Below are positions 18,224-27,277 of a stretch of 64,000 nucleotides of DNA, one piece after another. The position numbers and the translations under genes were made by a program. Source of the stretch: Candidatus Promineifilum breve (GTDB taxonomy: Bacteria > Chloroflexota > Anaerolineae > Promineifilales > Promineifilaceae); NCBI RefSeq assembly GCF_900066015.1, contig NZ_LN890655.1, positions 1,714,726 through 1,778,725 on the forward strand, written 5' to 3'. The notes beneath the pieces were generated by a model that made no database searches, had not been told where the DNA came from, and saw only the letters and a program-made list of their open reading frames with translations. Each line of letters starts with the position of its first letter. Position 1 is the first letter of the stretch.

Positions 18224-18867
18224 AACAGTCGTTTCACCCGTTTGACGATTTTGGAGCCATAGACGGCCGTGGATGAGCGGCCGGCGCGTCTCACGGGTTG
18301 GGCGCGGCGGCCCAAAATGGCGGCGCGCACGGCGGCGGCGTCCGGCCGCTCCAGGTCGAGCAGGGTGCAGGCCCGGCCGATCTCCCAATACAGATGGGCG
18401 TCGGAGTTGGCGACCGTCGCCAGCCGGTAGGGGTTGGCGTATTCGGCGTAGGTCTGGACGGCGTAGTCGCGTTTGTCGCGGCCGTTGTAGATTTCGACGC
18501 CGTCGAGGCAGCCCAATAGCGCCGGCGTCAGGTTCTGGTGGTGGGCGTAGGGATGGGGCAGGATGGCGATGCCGCCCTGATCGTGGATGTCGGCCACGAC
18601 TTCCATACTTTGACGCGAGGTGATCTCGCGCGTCAGGAACAGGCCCAGGATGTCGCCCACCTCGGTCTGCATCTCCGCGCCGACGATGACCAGGAAGTCC
18701 GGGTCATGGTTGGCGGCCACGGCTTCCAGCCCCCCGGCGATGGTGTTGTGGTCGCTGACGGCGATACCGGCCAGACCGCGCCGCCGGGCGATGCGCACAA
18801 TGTGGGCCGGAGCCATCAGCCCGTCGAAGGAGTGGCGGGAGTGCATGTGCAGATCGAACAGGGCCAT
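18220..18867 (-). CDS. PHP-domain phosphoesterase
   Basis: A 215-residue PHP protein with metal motifs DLHMHSRHSFDG (residues 4-15), VSDHNTIAGG near 37, AEMQTEVGDILGLF near 63, ILPHPYAHHQN near 100 and ANSDAHLYWEIG near 152. These fit the TrpH/YciV type rather than the CpsB/YwqE tyrosine-phosphatase type, whose start reads DIHCHILPGIDDG. It hydrolyses a phosphoester of unknown identity in the cytoplasm. It lies 4 bp after the ATP-grasp gene and overlaps the deacetylase by 4 bp, so these form a translationally coupled set. A phosphatase role for the BY-kinase is possible but speculative. Confidence 0.87.
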   Translation of the reverse strand: MALFDLHMHSRHSFDGLMAPAHIVRIARRRGLAGIAVSDHNTIAGGLEAVAANHDPDFLVIVGAEMQTEVGDILGLFLTREITSRQSMEVVADIHDQGGIAILPHPYAHHQNLTPALLGCLDGVEIYNGRDKRDYAVQTYAEYANPYRLATVANSDAHLYWEIGRACTLLDLERPDAAAVRAAILGRRAQPVRRAGRSSTAVYGSKIVKRVKRLL

Positions 18868-18871
18868 GAGA

Positions 18872-20077
18872 TTAGGCGCGCTCCCCGGCTTTTTCGCCCG
18901 CGGCCACGGCCGCGCCGGTGCTATGAACCTTGCGCTTGCCGCCCAGCACGTCCTTGGCTCCCTGGGCCAGCAGCATCACGTTGGGCATGGGGTCGGCCAG
19001 CCGGAAATCGTTGGGCGTGCCGCGCAGCACGAAGCCCAGCCATTGCAACGGCTTCTTGATGGCGATGGAGTGGGCGATGTCCATGCTCAGCCACTGGTAG
19101 GTGACCGGCGTGCGCGGCATCTCCACCGGCCGGGCGTCGCCATCGACGGCCATTTGCGTCAGCAGATAGGGGAAATCGACGCCGGTGGCAATGGACAGCC
19201 CCAGCGACCCCCAGAACTTGGGGTTGATCTCGATCAGCTTGTATTGGCCGTCCTTCTCGTCTTTCTTGAACTCGACCATCGCCACGCCATGCCATTTCAA
19301 TTCGCGCAGCATCCGCGCGCCGACGGCGATCAATTCTTCATCGTAGAAGCTCTTAGCCATGGCGCTGGGGCCGCCGGTGGGCGGCACTTCGTGGATGCGC
19401 TCGTGCATGAAGTAGGCCACCACGTCGCCGTGGTTCATCAGGGCGTAGAAGCCGTGGGCCTTGCCGACGATGAACTCCTGCAGGATGGGGTAGACGCCCT
19501 CGGCCATCTGGTCGGCCACCTCGCCGCAAATCTGGGGGTAGACCACATCGCGCAACTCGGCGAAGCTGCCGGCGTAGGCGTAGTGCCCCTGGCCGCGGCG
19601 GGCCTTCACGACGACGGGATAGGGGATGTCGCGGAAGCGCTCCAGGTCGTCCGGGCCGTCGGGGTAATAGGTGATGGGCGTGGGCACGCCGACGCGCTCG
19701 CCAAAGAGAGTCGTGTCGGCCTTGTCCTCGGCGATGGCGAATAGCGGCCAGGGAGACACGGGCACGGCCGCATGGGCCGACAGCCGCTCCAGCCCGCAGG
19801 ACAGGATGCGAAAGCCGTCCAGCCCGGCGGCGATGATGGCATCGTAGCGGTTCTGCCGGGCCAACTTCTCCAGAAAGGCGATGCTCGGCTCCATGTCGTT
19901 GCTGTCGAGCGGGAAGACGTGGGCCTGGGCCAGATAGCGGCTATAGCTGGCCGCGGGCTTGCCGGCCTTGACCACGCTTTCGACGTGGATGCCGCGCTTG
20001 CCCAGCGAGCGCACCACGTCGATGGCGTGGCGCACGCCGGCATCGACTACCAGAACGCGGGTTTGTTGATCGTTCAT
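18872..20077 (-). CDS. ATP-grasp protein (carboxylate-amine ligase-like)
   Basis: A 401-residue protein with an N-terminal Rossmann-like pre-grasp domain (VLVVDAGVRHAIDVVRSLGKRG) and a central/C-terminal ATP-grasp fold. The nucleotide-binding strand is YPVVVKARRGQGHYAYAGS near residue 155, and the Mg-binding pair lies in KLIEINPKFWGSLGLS near residue 293 (E-I-N-P-K). It resembles carbamoyl-phosphate-synthase-like ATP-grasp proteins found in capsule loci, which join a carboxylate to an amine or thiol. The substrate is unknown; attaching an amino acid to the sugar acid or deacetylated sugar is an inference. Start and stop overlap neighbours (4-bp overlap with the GT upstream). Confidence 0.85.
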   Translation of the reverse strand: MNDQQTRVLVVDAGVRHAIDVVRSLGKRGIHVESVVKAGKPAASYSRYLAQAHVFPLDSNDMEPSIAFLEKLARQNRYDAIIAAGLDGFRILSCGLERLSAHAAVPVSPWPLFAIAEDKADTTLFGERVGVPTPITYYPDGPDDLERFRDIPYPVVVKARRGQGHYAYAGSFAELRDVVYPQICGEVADQMAEGVYPILQEFIVGKAHGFYALMNHGDVVAYFMHERIHEVPPTGGPSAMAKSFYDEELIAVGARMLRELKWHGVAMVEFKKDEKDGQYKLIEINPKFWGSLGLSIATGVDFPYLLTQMAVDGDARPVEMPRTPVTYQWLSMDIAHSIAIKKPLQWLGFVLRGTPNDFRLADPMPNVMLLAQGAKDVLGGKRKVHSTGAAVAAGEKAGERA

Positions 20078-21192
20078 GCCAGCGCCTCATAGAGCGTTTC
20101 ATATTGATCGATGACTTCGGACCACTGATAGCTGTCGCGTACCACGGCCTCGGCGCGGCCGGCCAGTTGGTGCATCTCGCGCGGGTGCGCCAGCGCCCAG
20201 ATCATCTTATCGCGCAGGTCGGCCACGTCGGACGAGCGGAAGAAGAGCGCCTCGTCGGGCAGCACGGCCCGGTTTTCGGGCAGGTCGCTGGCGATCAGCG
20301 GCGTCTTCAGCGCGGCGGCCTCCAGCAGCGTGGCGGCCATCGCCTCGTAGGTCGTGGGGAACAGGAACAGGGTCGCCATCTGGATCAGGGCGAAGAGCAG
20401 TCCCTTGTCGGACACAAAGCCGCCGAAGTGGGTGCGCTCGTCGGCCAAAGAGAGTAGTTCCTGATGGTACTCCGGGTCGAAGGCTGAATCGCCCAGGATG
20501 AGCAACGGCGTGGGGTCATCAATGTCGCGCATGGCCTGGAGCACGAAGTGGCAGCCCTTGCGGCGGATATTGCGCCCGGCGGTGAAGACCATGTAGTTGC
20601 CCGGCTCCAGGCCGTGCTGGGCCAGAAAGGCGCGGGCCTCTTCCAGCTTCAGGTCGGGCAACTGGATGCCGATGGGCAGATATTTCACCTCGCGGCCGTA
20701 ATGCTCCTCCAGAAACACCTTGTCCGGCAGCGAGACGCTGGTGCGGATGTTGGCCAGGTGCATGAATGGGTATTCGCAGGCTTTGAAGAACAGCTTGCCC
20801 TTGCCCCACGGGTTGTGCTCCTCGGGGATCATGCTGCCCAGGCCGTGGGCCGTCGCCACCACCTTGTAGCGCAGGCGCAACAGCGGCAGGACGAAGCTGG
20901 TCTCCATGCTGTGGACGTTGACCACGTCATAGTTGCCGAAGAACAGGGCGTGGAGCGCGGCCATCAGGAACGTCACCGTGGCGTGGGTGAACTTGCCGGG
21001 CACGGACGGCACGCGGATGATGCGCACACCGGGGACGGCGATATCCTTCGACACCTCGCGGCTGCTGACGTAGACCGTCGGCTCGAAACGCGTGTGGTCG
21101 AAGGACGTGGCGATCTTCTGCACCACGGCATCGACGCCCGCCTTGGCCGGCAGGGCTTTGATTCCAATAAATGCGACTTTCTTTTTCTTCAT
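20074..21192 (-). CDS. Glycosyltransferase family 4
   Basis: A 372-residue GT-B transferase. It begins KKKKVAFIGIKALPAKAGVDAVV, the usual acceptor loop with a small-residue turn. YMVFTAGRNIRRKGCHFVLQAM near residue 200 starts the donor domain, and PTTYEAMAATLLEAAALKTPLIASDLP near 285 is the E-x7-E region. Cytoplasmic face, sugar unknown. It is the first gene of the coupled run GT - ATP-grasp - PHP - deacetylase - GT, overlapping the ATP-grasp gene by ATGA. Confidence 0.9.
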   Translation of the reverse strand: MKKKKVAFIGIKALPAKAGVDAVVQKIATSFDHTRFEPTVYVSSREVSKDIAVPGVRIIRVPSVPGKFTHATVTFLMAALHALFFGNYDVVNVHSMETSFVLPLLRLRYKVVATAHGLGSMIPEEHNPWGKGKLFFKACEYPFMHLANIRTSVSLPDKVFLEEHYGREVKYLPIGIQLPDLKLEEARAFLAQHGLEPGNYMVFTAGRNIRRKGCHFVLQAMRDIDDPTPLLILGDSAFDPEYHQELLSLADERTHFGGFVSDKGLLFALIQMATLFLFPTTYEAMAATLLEAAALKTPLIASDLPENRAVLPDEALFFRSSDVADLRDKMIWALAHPREMHQLAGRAEAVVRDSYQWSEVIDQYETLYEALA

Positions 21193-21261
21193 CGTTCCCT
21201 CGCGCGGCGCGTTGGGCCGCTGGGTCGGGGTTGGCGGCCAACTCAGGCCGCGGCGGCCAAC

Positions 21262-21900
21262 TCAGGCGGCGGTCGCCAGTTGCCGGTTGCGGTACAGATT
21301 GGGGTCGATGACCTGGGCCATCGCCGCCTCATTCACATCGCGGCCCAGGAAGCGGGCCACGCGGCCGATCTCCGTCTCCGGGTCGGCCAGCATGTCGTGA
21401 TACTGCACGTAGAGCGTCTCCACGTTCGGCCGGCTCCACAGCCAGCGCTCGACGAGATCGATGTGGCGGGTGAACATCTCGGCCACGCGGGCGTCGTCCA
21501 TCGCGTCGGGGTCTTCGCCGCGATTGATGATCATCTTGCGCTGCGAGGCCAGGATTTCATCCAGGTTGCGCCGCAGGAAGATGACTTGATAGGTCTCATC
21601 GGGCGGCAGGTATTGCAGCAGGTAGGAGATGACCTTGACGACCTTGCCCCGCGCCTGCGGCAGCCAGCTCGTGTCCCCCTTGTCCAGGGCCTTGACGCGC
21701 TCGAATTCGTAGTACCCCTTGGGGTTATCGACGTCGGCGGCGCGCAGTTCGTCGGTCAGCGGTGTCAGGCCGCCGGCGGCCAGCATCTTCATCATCATCG
21801 ACGTGCCCGAGCGGGGCAGGCCGGAGACGATGACGATGGGCTGGGCCGGTTGGGCAACGGCCGTCGGCTCGTTGCGTAAGCGTTGAAATGGGTTCTTCAT
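21262..21900 (-). CDS. Sulfotransferase family protein (3 of 7)
   Basis: A short (212-residue) sulfotransferase. The PAPS loop is PIVIVSGLPRSGTSMMMKM at residues 22-40, the 3'-phosphate region is YQVIFLRRNLDEILASQRKM near 118, and the terminal helix region is MLADPETEIGRVARFLG. The acceptor-recognition inserts of longer enzymes are missing, but this compact form is common in bacteria. It is 12 bp downstream of the alkaline-phosphatase-fold gene (21913-23271), suggesting the two act together. Confidence 0.85.
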   Translation of the reverse strand: MKNPFQRLRNEPTAVAQPAQPIVIVSGLPRSGTSMMMKMLAAGGLTPLTDELRAADVDNPKGYYEFERVKALDKGDTSWLPQARGKVVKVISYLLQYLPPDETYQVIFLRRNLDEILASQRKMIINRGEDPDAMDDARVAEMFTRHIDLVERWLWSRPNVETLYVQYHDMLADPETEIGRVARFLGRDVNEAAMAQVIDPNLYRNRQLATAA

Positions 21901-21912
21901 ACGGATTCAGTC

Positions 21913-23271
21913 TCACTCCACGTAGCCGAGCTTGCGCAGATGGTCGGCCAGACCGGCCATTTCCAGTTCGCTCAACTCATCGGTCATATCGACGGCCCCG
22001 GCGGCGGCGCCGGCTATGTGCCCGGCGATTAGATCGCGCAATTCGGCCGTCTTGTGGGCCATGGTCGGGGCCAGGTTGCGGGTCTCTTCCGGGTCGGCGC
22101 TCAGGTCGTATAGCTCTTCCGGCGTCCGCGGGTTGGCGGCGTCGTAGGCATACTTGAAGCCCCCGGCGCGCACGCCATAGAAGGAAGACGGCTCGCGCGT
22201 GTTCTGGCAGGTCTCGATGAAGGCCGGCTCTTCGGGCAGGTGTTGGCCGTGAACCAGCGGCAGCAGGCTGTGGCCGTCGGCCGTGGGCGGGACGCAGTCG
22301 CCCAGTCCGGCCAGATCGAGGATGGTGGGCATGATGTCCACCTGGCGCGCCTGCCGGCTGATGCGCTGCCCGGCGGGCACGGGGCCGCCGGCCATGACGA
22401 ACGGCACGCGCACCAGCGAATCGTAGACGTGGTAGCCGTGGCCGGTGACGGTCGCCAGCGGGCTATCGACGACGCCGGCCGAATAGAGCAGCCGCGACGC
22501 CTTGAACCACCCGGCGCGGATGGAGGCGATGGCCTTGCGGCGAGTGCGCGTCCAGCGGCCGGTGGCCTTGCCCTGTTGGCGGGTCAGCGATTTCTTGAGC
22601 GATTCGACGCGGCTCTCCAGTTCGTTTTCCGGCACCTTTTCGCCGTGGTCGCCGGTCAGCAGGACGACGGTATTTTCGAGGTCGAGGGCGGCCAATAGCT
22701 CGCCCAGGCGCTTGTCGTAGCTGGAGATGGCCCGGTCATATTGGGTGCGGCCGTACTCCGGCGCATCGTAGCCGGGCAAAATCTGCCGCGGGCGATGGAC
22801 GCCCCACAGGTGCAGATAGGCGAACCACGGCTCGCTGAAGTGGCCGTCACGGAAGCGGGCGATGAGGTCATCGCCCCACTGGCCGAGCATGGCCGACTTG
22901 ACGCCGTCGCGGTGCTCGTACTGGTCGAAGCCGCGGTCGAGGCGGTAGAAGCGGCTCAGCGGGCCGGTGGCCTCGGCGTAGGTGTGGTAGCCGTTATCGC
23001 GCAGCAGTTCGGCCAGCAGCGGCACGCTATCGGCCACGCGCGCGCCAACCATGGCCCGCACGCCGTGGCGGGCGGGGTAGAGGCCGCTGAACATCGTCGT
23101 CATGCAGGGGATGGTCATGGAGTTGGCCGTGATCAGGTGCGTGAAGAGCGCGCCCCGCTCGGCCAGGGCCTGCATGGCCGGCGTCTGGGCCGTGCGGTCG
23201 GGGTCAAAGGCCCGGTCGGCCCGCAGGCAGTCGATGACGACGAGTAAGATGTTTGGCCTAGTCACAGGCAT
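21913..23271 (-). CDS. Sulfatase-fold / alkaline phosphatase superfamily protein with Thr at the nucleophile position
   Basis: A 452-residue cytoplasmic-looking protein (no signal peptide) of the sulfatase/alkaline phosphatase fold. Metal residues are at NILLVVIDCLRADR (Asp14), LLTGDHGEKVPENE and HGYHVYDSLVRVPFVMAG. In the C/S-x-P-S/A-R motif of formylglycine sulfatases this protein reads T-I-P-C-M (Thr53), followed by the usual FSGLYPARHG. Thr is the nucleophile in phosphoethanolamine/phosphoglycerol transferases of this fold, so a phospho-transfer or hydrolase role is at least as likely as sulfate ester cleavage. It precedes sulfotransferase 3 by 12 bp. Confidence 0.85.
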   Translation of the reverse strand: MPVTRPNILLVVIDCLRADRAFDPDRTAQTPAMQALAERGALFTHLITANSMTIPCMTTMFSGLYPARHGVRAMVGARVADSVPLLAELLRDNGYHTYAEATGPLSRFYRLDRGFDQYEHRDGVKSAMLGQWGDDLIARFRDGHFSEPWFAYLHLWGVHRPRQILPGYDAPEYGRTQYDRAISSYDKRLGELLAALDLENTVVLLTGDHGEKVPENELESRVESLKKSLTRQQGKATGRWTRTRRKAIASIRAGWFKASRLLYSAGVVDSPLATVTGHGYHVYDSLVRVPFVMAGGPVPAGQRISRQARQVDIMPTILDLAGLGDCVPPTADGHSLLPLVHGQHLPEEPAFIETCQNTREPSSFYGVRAGGFKYAYDAANPRTPEELYDLSADPEETRNLAPTMAHKTAELRDLIAGHIAGAAAGAVDMTDELSELEMAGLADHLRKLGYVE

Positions 23272-23480
23272 TCAATTTTCCTCCGCTCGCTGGAGCTGGG
23301 TGGCAACGGATCGTGCCGGTTTCCTTCAATAGTATCATGGTTTGGCGGCCCCGCCGGTTGGCGCGGCCGTTATCCGGCAGCCGCACAGCGGCCATCCGTT
23401 GGTTCGTATGGTTGCATCGTAGCGCGGCCGGCTTACGATGTTTCTGAAGAGGGGGTAGCAAACGGGCAGCGGGCGGCGCG

Positions 23481-24869
23481 TTAACGCTCTTTGCGGGCCG
23501 CGGCGCGCCGATTCGCCCGCCGCTGGGAAGCGTAGATGACGTGGAACATATAGCCGAATGACACCCAATAGAGGGCCATCATAAAGCCGGCCGTCCACGC
23601 TTTTTGATAGAACATCCACACCGGCCAGAAGAATGTGAAGAGGATCAGGCCATAGGCCAGCGTCGCCCGATAGGGATCGTCGGCGGTACGGGCATAGCGC
23701 AGCAGTTTAAGCATCGCCCAGGCGTTGAACAGCAGGAAGAGGCCCACGCCCACCACGCCGAACTCTTGCAGCCAGGTCGCCAGCGTGTCGGTGCCGACGC
23801 CATAGACGTCCTCCTCCAGCACGCTGCCGCGAATGCCCAGGAAGGTGCTCTGGGTGCGTGTGCCCAACCCGAAGCCGAAGAGGGTCGTCGTCCAGTCGCG
23901 TTGAATCTGCTGCCAGGCCAGGGTCATGGCCAGACCGCGGCCGATATTATAGGTACTATCGGTGGCGTTGGTGCCGTCGGTGAAGAGATAGCCCTCGATC
24001 GATTCCGCCGTCAATAACTCCGCCATCGACGGCTTGCCGCGGCTCTCCAGATAGGAGTCATAGACCGGCAGGGCGATGGCCCCGGCGATGCCGATCAGCA
24101 CAATATAAAGGAACAGTTGCCGGAACTGCCCGCCGCGTATCATGTGCAGCACCAGCGTGGCGATGACCATCAGGCCCACGGCCACCAGATAGAACTTGGT
24201 GCCGTTCAGCGTGCTGCCGACCATCCCCAGCGCCAGCACCAGCACCAGCGATTTCCACTGGTAGGTCGCCAGCCAATGGCCGAGGGCCAGGGCAACGATG
24301 AAGAAGACCATCATCGTGAACTGGATGACGCCCTTGTGGCCGAAGGTGCCGGCCAGACTGTCGTCGCCGATTTGCACGCCCATCGCCAGCAGCACGAGTT
24401 GCATCAGCACTTCAAAGATCAGCAGGCCGATGCAAAAGCGGTAGAACCAGCGGCCGAAGTCGGACGGCCAACTCTGGACGAGATAGGCGAACAGGCCCAG
24501 CAGCGGGTATTTGAACAGGCTCCACCAGCCCCAGGCCGTGGCCGCCAGCGATTGCCCTTCAAACGTGGAGACCATGCCCCAGATGAGGCTGATGCCGGCG
24601 ATGAGCAGCACCGCGCGGGGGATTCTGTCCTCCTTCAGCATGTAGGCGAAGGCCACCAGGACGACCAGCGCGGCGGCGACCTCGGTGACGCCCAGCAACA
24701 TACGGGGCAGCCCCAGCGGCCAGATCAAAAACGGCACGAATAGCTCGGCCAGAAAGACCAGCACCAGCAAGCGAAACCAGCCCTGGCGCGTCCAGGTATC
24801 GCGGGCGCGAACCTTGCTGGGGGCCGGGACAACGGCCGTTCCGGGTGTCAGATAGTCTTGGCGAGCCAT
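23481..24869 (-). CDS. O-antigen polymerase/ligase-like membrane protein (Wzy-like)
   Basis: A 462-residue polytopic protein with about 10-12 hydrophobic helices and one large hydrophilic loop (about residues 270-350; ESRGKPSMAELLTAESI ... LFGFGLGTRTQSTFLG). The loop position, the GFGLGTRT-type element and the length match the Wzy/WaaL (PF04932) topology, in which the loop is periplasmic/extracytoplasmic and holds catalytic Arg residues. It would polymerise or ligate lipid-linked repeat units after flipping. The primary sequence of this group is poorly conserved, so polymerase versus ligase cannot be decided. Flanked by the sulfatase-fold gene and the DegT gene. Confidence 0.8.
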   Translation of the reverse strand: MARQDYLTPGTAVVPAPSKVRARDTWTRQGWFRLLVLVFLAELFVPFLIWPLGLPRMLLGVTEVAAALVVLVAFAYMLKEDRIPRAVLLIAGISLIWGMVSTFEGQSLAATAWGWWSLFKYPLLGLFAYLVQSWPSDFGRWFYRFCIGLLIFEVLMQLVLLAMGVQIGDDSLAGTFGHKGVIQFTMMVFFIVALALGHWLATYQWKSLVLVLALGMVGSTLNGTKFYLVAVGLMVIATLVLHMIRGGQFRQLFLYIVLIGIAGAIALPVYDSYLESRGKPSMAELLTAESIEGYLFTDGTNATDSTYNIGRGLAMTLAWQQIQRDWTTTLFGFGLGTRTQSTFLGIRGSVLEEDVYGVGTDTLATWLQEFGVVGVGLFLLFNAWAMLKLLRYARTADDPYRATLAYGLILFTFFWPVWMFYQKAWTAGFMMALYWVSFGYMFHVIYASQRRANRRAAARKER

Positions 24870-24883
24870 GTGCGTTTATTCTG

Positions 24884-24930
24884 AGACCTGACAGGTCGGC
24901 GGATGTAATTCCGTGTGGCCTGTCAGGTCT
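24884..24930. repeat. Palindromic repeat, AGACCTGACAGG arms
   Basis: AGACCTGACAGG at 24884-24895 and its perfect inverse CCTGTCAGGTCT at 24919-24930, with a 23-nt interior. It is the same family as 8744-8809. It lies between the Wzy-like gene and the DegT gene. Confidence 0.8.
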
Positions 24931-24947
24931 GGATAGTAGCAAAAACC

Positions 24948-26090
24948 TTAGTCGGCGGCCACGGCTTCCGGCATCTTCTCAGCCGCGCGGGCCAGGACGA
25001 AGGCGCGGACGGCCTCGGCCACGTAGGCCACCTTCTCGTCGTCCAGTTCGGGGAAGATGGGCAGCGAGACGATCTCCTCGGCATAAGCCTCGGTGACCGG
25101 GAAGTCGCCGCGCCGGTAGCCCAGTTCGGCATAGGCCGGTTGCAGGTGGATGGGGATGGGGTAGTGCAGGCCGGAGGCGATGCCCTTGCCCTTCAACTCT
25201 TCCATCAGCGCGTCGCGGTCGGCCATACGGATGACGTAGAGGTGGAAGATGTGCTCGGCATAGTCGGCCGTGGTCGGGGTGACGAGCGGCAGGTCGGCCA
25301 GCAACGCGGCATAGGTGGCGGCGGCGCGGCGGCGGCCGGCGTTCCAGTCGTTCAGGTGCGGCAGCTTGACCCGCAGCACGGCGGCCTGAATCGTATCCAG
25401 CCGGTTATTGAAGCCCTTCACCTCGTGGTAATACTTCACCTTCTGGCCGATGTTGCGCAGCAGGCGGATCTTCTCGGCGATGGCGGGGTCGTTGGTGGTC
25501 ACCGCGCCGCCGTCGCCATAGGCCCCCAGGTTCTTACCGGGGTAAAAGCTGAAGCCGGCGGCATCGCCCAGACTGCCGGCCATGCGCCCCTTGTAGCGCG
25601 CGCCGCTGGCCTGGGCCGCGTCCTCGAAGACCAGCAAGTTGTGCTTGCGGGCGATGGCCCGGATGGCGTCCATGTCGGCCATCTGGCCGTAGAGGTGGAC
25701 GGGCATGATGGCTTTGGTGCGCGGGGTGATGGCCGCCTCGATCTGCGTGGCGTCGATGTTGTAGGTCAGCGGATCGCAATCGACCAGCACCGGCGTCGCC
25801 CCGGCATTGGAAATCGCCAGGGTGGTGGCGATGAACGTATTGGCGGCGGTGATGACCTCATCGCCGGGGCCGATGTCGTAGGCGCGGACGATGAGTTCCA
25901 GCGCCGAGTAACCGGAATCGACGCCGACGCAATGGGCCACGCCGCAATAGGCCGCGAATTCGCGCTCGAATTCGGTCACGGCCCCGCCCAGGATGAAATC
26001 GCCGCGCTGCATGACGGCCAGCACGGCCGGGTCAACTTCTTGTTGGATCTGGCGATATTGGGATCGCAGATCGACGAATGGGATTTCCAT
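24948..26090 (-). CDS. DegT/DnrJ/EryC1-type sugar aminotransferase (WlbC/WbpE-like)
   Basis: A 380-residue PLP enzyme. The start is the ATG beginning [15 protein letters not shown], preceded by AAGAGGT; a longer open frame upstream is not homologous. PLP features are [10 protein letters not shown] (Asp157), [17 protein letters not shown] (Schiff-base Lys186) and the [12 protein letters not shown] phosphate loop. It aminates a 3- or 4-keto NDP-sugar. With the Gfo/Idh oxidoreductase (29163-30236) and hexapeptide acetyltransferase (28520-29170) close by, it fits the WlbA-WlbC-WlbB order of reactions giving a 3-acetamido sugar. The sugar identity is inferred. Confidence 0.92.
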   Translation of the reverse strand: MEIPFVDLRSQYRQIQQEVDPAVLAVMQRGDFILGGAVTEFEREFAAYCGVAHCVGVDSGYSALELIVRAYDIGPGDEVITAANTFIATTLAISNAGATPVLVDCDPLTYNIDATQIEAAITPRTKAIMPVHLYGQMADMDAIRAIARKHNLLVFEDAAQASGARYKGRMAGSLGDAAGFSFYPGKNLGAYGDGGAVTTNDPAIAEKIRLLRNIGQKVKYYHEVKGFNNRLDTIQAAVLRVKLPHLNDWNAGRRRAAATYAALLADLPLVTPTTADYAEHIFHLYVIRMADRDALMEELKGKGIASGLHYPIPIHLQPAYAELGYRRGDFPVTEAYAEEIVSLPIFPELDDEKVAYVAEAVRAFVLARAAEKMPEAVAAD

Positions 26091-26115
26091 GTGAATACCT
26101 CTTAACTTGAATATT

Positions 26116-26149
26116 AGAAACCGAGTTTTTAAGAAAAAACTCGGTTTCT
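26116..26149. repeat. Short palindrome matching the IS terminal repeat
   Basis: AGAAACCGAGTTTTT (26116-26130) and its perfect inverse (26135-26149) flank a 4-nt loop. The outer AGAAACCGAGTTT is identical to the outer end of the IS4-element terminal repeats at 46404 and 47907. It lies 3 nt from the stop of the sulfotransferase gene. It could be a MITE-like remnant or a terminator-like hairpin. Confidence 0.8.
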
Positions 26150-26151
26150 GG

Positions 26152-27246
26152 TTAGCGTTTCGCCAGATGCCCGGCGCGCCGCCACGAATTGCGGGCCATG
26201 CCCTGGACGTAATCCAGGCCGCGCGCCCGCCACAGATCGTAATAGTGGCTGACCAGATCGACGCCGCTGCGGGCCACCCAGTAGGGGGCCTTGGCCCGGC
26301 TGCCGGGCGGCTCGGCCTGTAGCGCGTAGCCCAGGCCGGCCATCTCGGCGCGGTTGATCCGTTGGCACAGGCTGATGACGTCGGCCGACAGCTTGCCGGC
26401 CCATTTGCCCACGGCGCGGCGGTCGATGCCGGCCTGGCCGGAGCCGCCCTGGGCCGTGGTGTTGCTCCAGCCGACGGCCAGCATGGCCGGGTCGAATTCC
26501 AGCCCCAGGAAGTCGCACAGACGGCGGGCCTGCTCTTCCGGAGCCGTGACGAGGTCTTCGTAGCGCAGGCGCAGGATCGCGCCGGGGTGGCCCTGGGCCG
26601 CTTCGTTGCCGGCGCGCACGGCCGCCCGCCAGCCCAGACTGTCGCGCAACGGGTCATAGCCGCGGCTCAGTTGCATCCTGGCCCCCACCGTCTCGCCATA
26701 GCGCCCAGACCAATCGCTCTGCTTGCGCACCTTCTTGGAGGCCAGCACGTCGCGTGGGTCGCGCACCATCTCGATGATGCGCGCCCCCGGCAGGGCGGCC
26801 AGAATGGCATCGACGTGGAAGATGTGGCTGGGCGTCTTCTCCAGCCAGCGCGTTTTGCCGGCGGCGGCGGTGATGGCGCTGAAGACGTGGGCGAAGATGG
26901 CTGTATAGTCCCGGTTGCCCCGTGTCTCGGCCACGATGCGGGCCGCGAGTTCCTCGTCGGGCTGAAATTGGGGCGGTTCCAGGTCGGCTTCGGCGGCGGT
27001 CATGGGCGGCCAGTCGAAAGTGGTCTTCTTGATCAGGAAGCGCACGTAAGCCTCGTGCACGGCGTCGTCGGCCAGGTTGCGAAAACGGCCGGGCAGGCTG
27101 TGCATGAGCTGATCGAAGAACATCGTCTCGGCCCGGATGCTGTAGACCTCCGGGTGGTGGCCGATCACCTTGCGCAACAGCGTCGTGCCGGAGTGCATGT
27201 AGCCGACGATGAAGATCGGGCGGGCGTTGTCGTGGGCCGGGGTCAT
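26152..27246 (-). CDS. Sulfotransferase family protein (4 of 7)
   Basis: 364 residues from the ATG opening [20 protein letters not shown]; a longer frame adds an Ala/Pro-rich tail and overlaps the upstream gene. The PAPS loop is [19 protein letters not shown], with [20 protein letters not shown] and [19 protein letters not shown] (R-D-P-R-D, 3'-phosphate site) near residue 170, and [22 protein letters not shown] near 260. All are standard for bacterial sulfotransferase_3-type enzymes. It is downstream of a GT4 gene by 31 bp and upstream of the DegT gene, separated by a palindrome. Confidence 0.88.
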   Translation of the reverse strand: MTPAHDNARPIFIVGYMHSGTTLLRKVIGHHPEVYSIRAETMFFDQLMHSLPGRFRNLADDAVHEAYVRFLIKKTTFDWPPMTAAEADLEPPQFQPDEELAARIVAETRGNRDYTAIFAHVFSAITAAAGKTRWLEKTPSHIFHVDAILAALPGARIIEMVRDPRDVLASKKVRKQSDWSGRYGETVGARMQLSRGYDPLRDSLGWRAAVRAGNEAAQGHPGAILRLRYEDLVTAPEEQARRLCDFLGLEFDPAMLAVGWSNTTAQGGSGQAGIDRRAVGKWAGKLSADVISLCQRINRAEMAGLGYALQAEPPGSRAKAPYWVARSGVDLVSHYYDLWRARGLDYVQGMARNSWRRAGHLAKR

Positions 27247-27277
27247 GGTTGCAATTACTCCGCTGGCGATGGCCGTC

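Noticed and set aside
18220-18867. CpsB/YwqE-type tyrosine phosphatase partner of the BY-kinase
   Set aside because: The metal-binding start motif fits the TrpH/YciV-like PHP group; the phosphatase idea is mentioned only as a possibility.
26091-26657. N-terminal extension of the DegT aminotransferase
   Set aside because: The extension is an out-of-frame reading of the sulfotransferase gene; DegT homology begins at MEIPFVDL with its own ribosome-binding site.
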